This document shows positions 6,615 to 8,547 of a stretch of 8,547 nt of DNA, one piece after another. The number at the start of each line of letters is the position of its first letter. Positions within the stretch are counted from its first letter, which is position 1. The notes beneath the pieces were generated by a model that worked only from the letters and a program-made list of their open reading frames with translations, searched no databases and was not told the DNA's origin. The stretch covers positions 1-8,547 of the forward strand of contig DAHVFI010000373.1 in NCBI GenBank assembly GCA_027317045.1, given 5' to 3'. Source of the DNA: Gammaproteobacteria bacterium. GTDB lineage: Bacteria > Pseudomonadota > Gammaproteobacteria > Natronospirales > REEB76. The translations under genes and the position numbers were made by a program.

Positions 6615-7192
6615 GGGCGCATCCACAACCGTCGCACCCGGCGGCGGATCATGTATTCCACCGCGAACGTCGTGCCGATCAACAGATAGGAAAGCAATCC
6701 ATTGTACAAAGTCCACGTGGCCAGGGAGCTGTAAAGCGCGGTGTACAGCGCGATTGCGGTATTCGCCAGCAGTATGCCGCTCCACGCCCAAGTAACACGG
6801 GATGTATAATGAACAGCTTCCGGACCGAATTCATCGCTGCTGCTGGCGCGTGCGATGCGCTCCACCAGTGATCTGCGCGTGAACAGTGAAATAAAAAATA
6901 CCAGAAAGAAAGCAACGTCAATTGCCACTGGATAGAGCCGCAGGTGGTTCAGGCTTAATCCGCGAGTGAACAATACCGCGATGGCGGCCAACAACAGGCT
7001 GCTGGCAAGAACCAACCAGCCCCTTGGACGCCGGGATTTCCGCCAGGCTTTGAAGAGCATGCGCAGTGCCAGCAGCGTCAGTACACCAGCCATTAAGAAT
7101 TTGGGCGCAACATGGCCAGCAGCAAAATATACGGCCAGCGGATAGGCGAGCAAGGCCGCGACGATCAGCGCGATAACGGCCGAACGCGTCAT
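6611..7192 (-). CDS. apeG: Six-helix integral membrane protein of APE clusters (COG4648-like, ApeG position)
   Basis: 193 residues, strongly hydrophobic, with about six membrane helices: residues 5-25, 31-47, 59-75, 87-104, 133-153 and 160-180. A basic loop (KAWRKSRRPRG, 48-58) follows helix 2, and a basic C-terminus (RRRVRRLWMRP) follows helix 6, suggesting that these ends face the cytoplasm. A polar loop with RRSLVERIARAS and DEFGPEAVHYTSRVTWAW lies between helices 4 and 5 and looks like the most conserved part. The biochemical function is unknown to me. The gene regularly sits between the carrier proteins and the aryl ligase in APE clusters, so a role in organising the synthase at the inner membrane or in handing over the product is an inference only. 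The start overlaps the carrier-protein stop as ATGA without a visible ribosome site. Confidence 0.82.
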   Translation of the reverse strand: MTRSAVIALIVAALLAYPLAVYFAAGHVAPKFLMAGVLTLLALRMLFKAWRKSRRPRGWLVLASSLLLAAIAVLFTRGLSLNHLRLYPVAIDVAFFLVFFISLFTRRSLVERIARASSSDEFGPEAVHYTSRVTWAWSGILLANTAIALYTALYSSLATWTLYNGLLSYLLIGTTFAVEYMIRRRVRRLWMRP

Positions 7193-7446
7193 TGCGGAGC
7201 GACGATCAGCTTCTCTATGATGTGCTGGATATCCCCCACGGTGCGCGCGCCTTTGAAATCCTCGGGGCTAACCTTGCGGCCGGTGATTTCCTGCAGCTTG
7301 ATCACCAAATCCACCGCATCAATGCTGTCCAGATCCAGATCCTCGTACAGCCGTGCTGCGGGCGTAATCTTCGCCGGGTCCAGTTCGAACTGTTCCACCA
7401 GGGTGCTCTTGAGTGTCCTAAAAACGTCTTGGGTATCCATAGGCAT
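7189..7446 (-). CDS. apeF: Acyl carrier protein, second of a tandem pair (ApeF-like)
   Basis: 85 residues, a single four-helix carrier domain. The phosphopantetheine site is Ser41 in LDLDSIDAVDL (37-47), with the acidic recognition helix after it (residues 41-55). An acyl chain or the aryl starter would be carried as a thioester on the phosphopantetheine arm. The stop overlaps the membrane-protein start as ATGA. Two starts compete: the ATG at 7446 and an in-frame ATG two codons later at 7440. A GAGAG stretch (7449-7453) is two bases from the first and eight from the second, so the second (MDTQDVFRTL, 83 residues) may be the one used. Which APE acyl species sits on which of the two carriers cannot be told from sequence. 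Confidence 0.92.
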   Translation of the reverse strand: MPMDTQDVFRTLKSTLVEQFELDPAKITPAARLYEDLDLDSIDAVDLVIKLQEITGRKVSPEDFKGARTVGDIQHIIEKLIVAPQ

Positions 7447-7451
7447 GTCTC

Positions 7452-7712
7452 TCAGGATGCTTGCCGAGCGGTAATGAACTTTGCCAAATTCGCCAGCGAA
7501 TAAAAGTGCCGCCGGGTTTCGACGGAAGTGGCGTCCAGGGTGATGTGATAACGCTTCTGGATGGCGACGCCCAGCTCCAGGGCGTCAATGGAATCGAGTC
7601 CCAAGCCGTCGCCGAATAGAGGCGCCTGTGGGTCAATGTCCGCCGGAGTCACGTCCTCCAAATCCAGCACCTTGATAATGAGTTGCTTCAATTCGTCAAT
7701 TAGCGTGTTCAT
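7452..7712 (-). CDS. apeE: Acyl carrier protein, first of a tandem pair (ApeE-like)
   Basis: 86 residues from the ATG at 7712. The phosphopantetheine attachment residue is Ser41 in GLGLDSIDALELGVAIQKRY (36-55), a canonical carrier-protein motif. An extra Gly-rich stretch (LFGDGLGLDSID) resembles carriers of type II polyketide and APE systems rather than FabC-type AcpP. In APE biosynthesis one of two carriers holds the aryl starter and the growing polyene. The gene overlaps the acyltransferase end by 17 bases and is separated from the second carrier by 5 bases. A 13-codon upstream extension in the same frame is possible but lies inside the acyltransferase gene; MNTLIDELKQ is the normal carrier N-terminus. 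Confidence 0.93.
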   Translation of the reverse strand: MNTLIDELKQLIIKVLDLEDVTPADIDPQAPLFGDGLGLDSIDALELGVAIQKRYHITLDATSVETRRHFYSLANLAKFITARQAS

Positions 7713-8526
7713 AATGTCTGATCTGTTCCTGGAAAAAGCTTTGCAGGGCACGGGTGGCGCGGCGCACCGCCACCCCCGGCAGCGGCGACGGCTGTGGCAC
7801 GAAATCGCTCAGCGGACGCGGCGGAAAGATTTTCACGCGCAACACCCAGGCGTGCTCCGGCACCTGATACCACTTGGTGGTTTTGAGCAGTGCGGGCGGC
7901 GAACAGTGCATCACCACCGGCAGGATCTCGAGATCACCGCGCACCGCGACCTGTGCGGCACCGCGCTTAAAACGCAGCGGTTCACCGGGTGTCGTGCGGG
8001 TTCCCTCCGGGAACAGCACCAAAATCTCGCCGCCGTGTACAGCCTGTATGCAGGTTTCGATAACATCCACTGGGTCCCCATTACTTATATAGCCGGCCGC
8101 GATGACGAACGCGCGCGTAAACGGGTTGCGCCACAGACCGCTTTTTATCACACAATCCGCCGTTGGCAAGAGGGAAAGCAGTACTACCGCATCCAGATAA
8201 TTAGGATGCGTAGCCAGCACCAACCGGCCGGCAGCGTGTTTGAGCCATTCCCGGCCCTCCACCTCTACGCGCCCCAGCCCCAGCCCGCGGATCGCCGCCA
8301 GCAGCACCCGGAAAGCTAAGCTCACCAGGCGGCGCACCCGCCCGCGGCGGGTGGCTTTGTTACCGGGCCAGAACAGGATAACGGGCAGCACCGTAACACC
8401 TACCAGCACGCAGCCCACCCCAAAGCCAGCAAAACAAAACCCGGTGCCCAAGGCACGGTACCAATAGGCCAGCTTCCTAAGCATGTCCGACCATCCGCTC
8501 CAGTTGCCAACCGGACTAGCCCGCAT
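7696..8526 (-). CDS. apeD: PlsC-type 1-acylglycerol-phosphate acyltransferase (ApeD-like)
   Basis: 276 residues. A hydrophobic helix (about 24-52, including FCFAGFGVGCVLVGVTVLPV) anchors the protein in the inner membrane. The catalytic H-x4-D motif is His107-PNYL-Asp112 (preceded by Thr, where most PlsC enzymes have Asn), and the glycerol-phosphate-binding block FPEGTR spans 172-177. The family transfers acyl groups from acyl-ACP/CoA to lysophospholipids. Here it probably links the polyene or a fatty acid to the pigment's lipid anchor. The frame has two stops just upstream (TGA TGA at 8538-8533), so the start is either the ATG at 8526 or the ATG at 8484 (MLRKLAYWYRAL). The second resembles the family's usual N-terminus, but neither has a clear ribosome site. 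Confidence 0.9.
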   Translation of the reverse strand: MRASPVGNWSGWSDMLRKLAYWYRALGTGFCFAGFGVGCVLVGVTVLPVILFWPGNKATRRGRVRRLVSLAFRVLLAAIRGLGLGRVEVEGREWLKHAAGRLVLATHPNYLDAVVLLSLLPTADCVIKSGLWRNPFTRAFVIAAGYISNGDPVDVIETCIQAVHGGEILVLFPEGTRTTPGEPLRFKRGAAQVAVRGDLEILPVVMHCSPPALLKTTKWYQVPEHAWVLRVKIFPPRPLSDFVPQPSPLPGVAVRRATRALQSFFQEQIRHYEHAN

Positions 8527-8547
8527 CCGGTCTCATCAGAGGTGCAT
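8516..8547 (-). CDS. Possible last codons of the upstream gene (edge fragment)
   Basis: On the minus strand the frame beginning at 8545 reads APLMRPDAG and then stops (TAG, 8518-8516), overlapping the acyltransferase start by 11 bases. Such an overlap would fit the tight operon, and in related clusters a ketosynthase-like gene (ApeC) often precedes the acyltransferase. Nine residues cannot identify a product. The other two frames are possible too: one gives only MHL before a stop, the other runs open into the acyltransferase. Confidence 0.2.
   Translation of the reverse strand, partial: APLMRPDAG

Noticed and set aside
6615..6791. Extended 521-residue version of the acyl-AMP ligase
   Set aside because: The extra 59 codons overlap the membrane-protein gene and lack family similarity; the ATGA junction at 6611-6614 is the operon's usual pattern.
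1..8547. Fatty acid synthesis (fab) or lipid A locus
   Set aside because: Carrier proteins, a FabZ-like dehydratase and LpxL/PlsC-like enzymes occur there too, but the aryl ligase, LolA-like, MMPL and ammonia-lyase genes in this order fit only an aryl polyene cluster.

Overview
The window is the middle of an aryl polyene (APE) pigment gene cluster, the xanthomonadin/flexirubin-like class of aryl-capped polyenes made by many Gram-negative bacteria. Every gene lies on the minus strand, so transcription runs from the right edge to the left edge. The gene order matches the proteobacterial ape layout I know (apeD-E-F-G-H-I-J, then apeK-L-M), with a histidine/phenylalanine ammonia-lyase family gene inserted between J and K. 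The high GC content, the LolA-like and MMPL-type export genes and the cluster type point to a Gram-negative bacterium, probably a gamma- or betaproteobacterium. The sequence alone does not give a genus.

Layout in transcription order (right to left): PlsC-type acyltransferase (8526-7696); two tandem acyl carrier proteins (7712-7452 and 7446-7189); a six-helix membrane protein (7192-6611); an acyl-AMP ligase for the aryl starter (6614-5226); a hot-dog dehydratase (5226-4879); a glycosyltransferase-acyltransferase fusion (4882-3146); an ammonia-lyase homologue carrying the MIO tripeptide (3174-1609); a 4HBT-type thioesterase (1612-1190); a LolA-like periplasmic carrier (1193-603); and the N-terminal 202 codons of an MMPL/RND-type exporter that leaves the window on the left (606-1). 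The right edge may hold the last few codons of another upstream gene. The ketosynthases, the chain-length-factor-like protein, the ketoreductase and the second dehydratase expected in a complete cluster are not here and would lie outside the window.

How the genes should work together (inferred from family knowledge): the ligase activates an aryl acid, classically 4-hydroxybenzoate, and loads it on a carrier protein. A type II ketosynthase system outside the window extends it. The dehydratase makes the conjugated double bonds. The thioesterase trims or releases acyl chains. The two acyltransferases and the glycosyltransferase attach the polyene to a lipid or sugar-lipid anchor in the inner membrane, and the LolA/MMPL pair helps move the product to the outer membrane.

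The DNA is almost entirely coding. Six of the junctions are 4-base ATGA/GTGA overlaps, one is a 1-base TGATG overlap, two are longer overlaps, and the largest gap is 5 bases. I see no promoter, terminator, tRNA, repeat array, CRISPR or mobile element. No stretch over 300 bases lacks a gene. The most interesting points are the ammonia-lyase homologue, whose active site mixes HAL and PAL/TAL signatures, and the dehydratase, which lacks the usual second catalytic residue.
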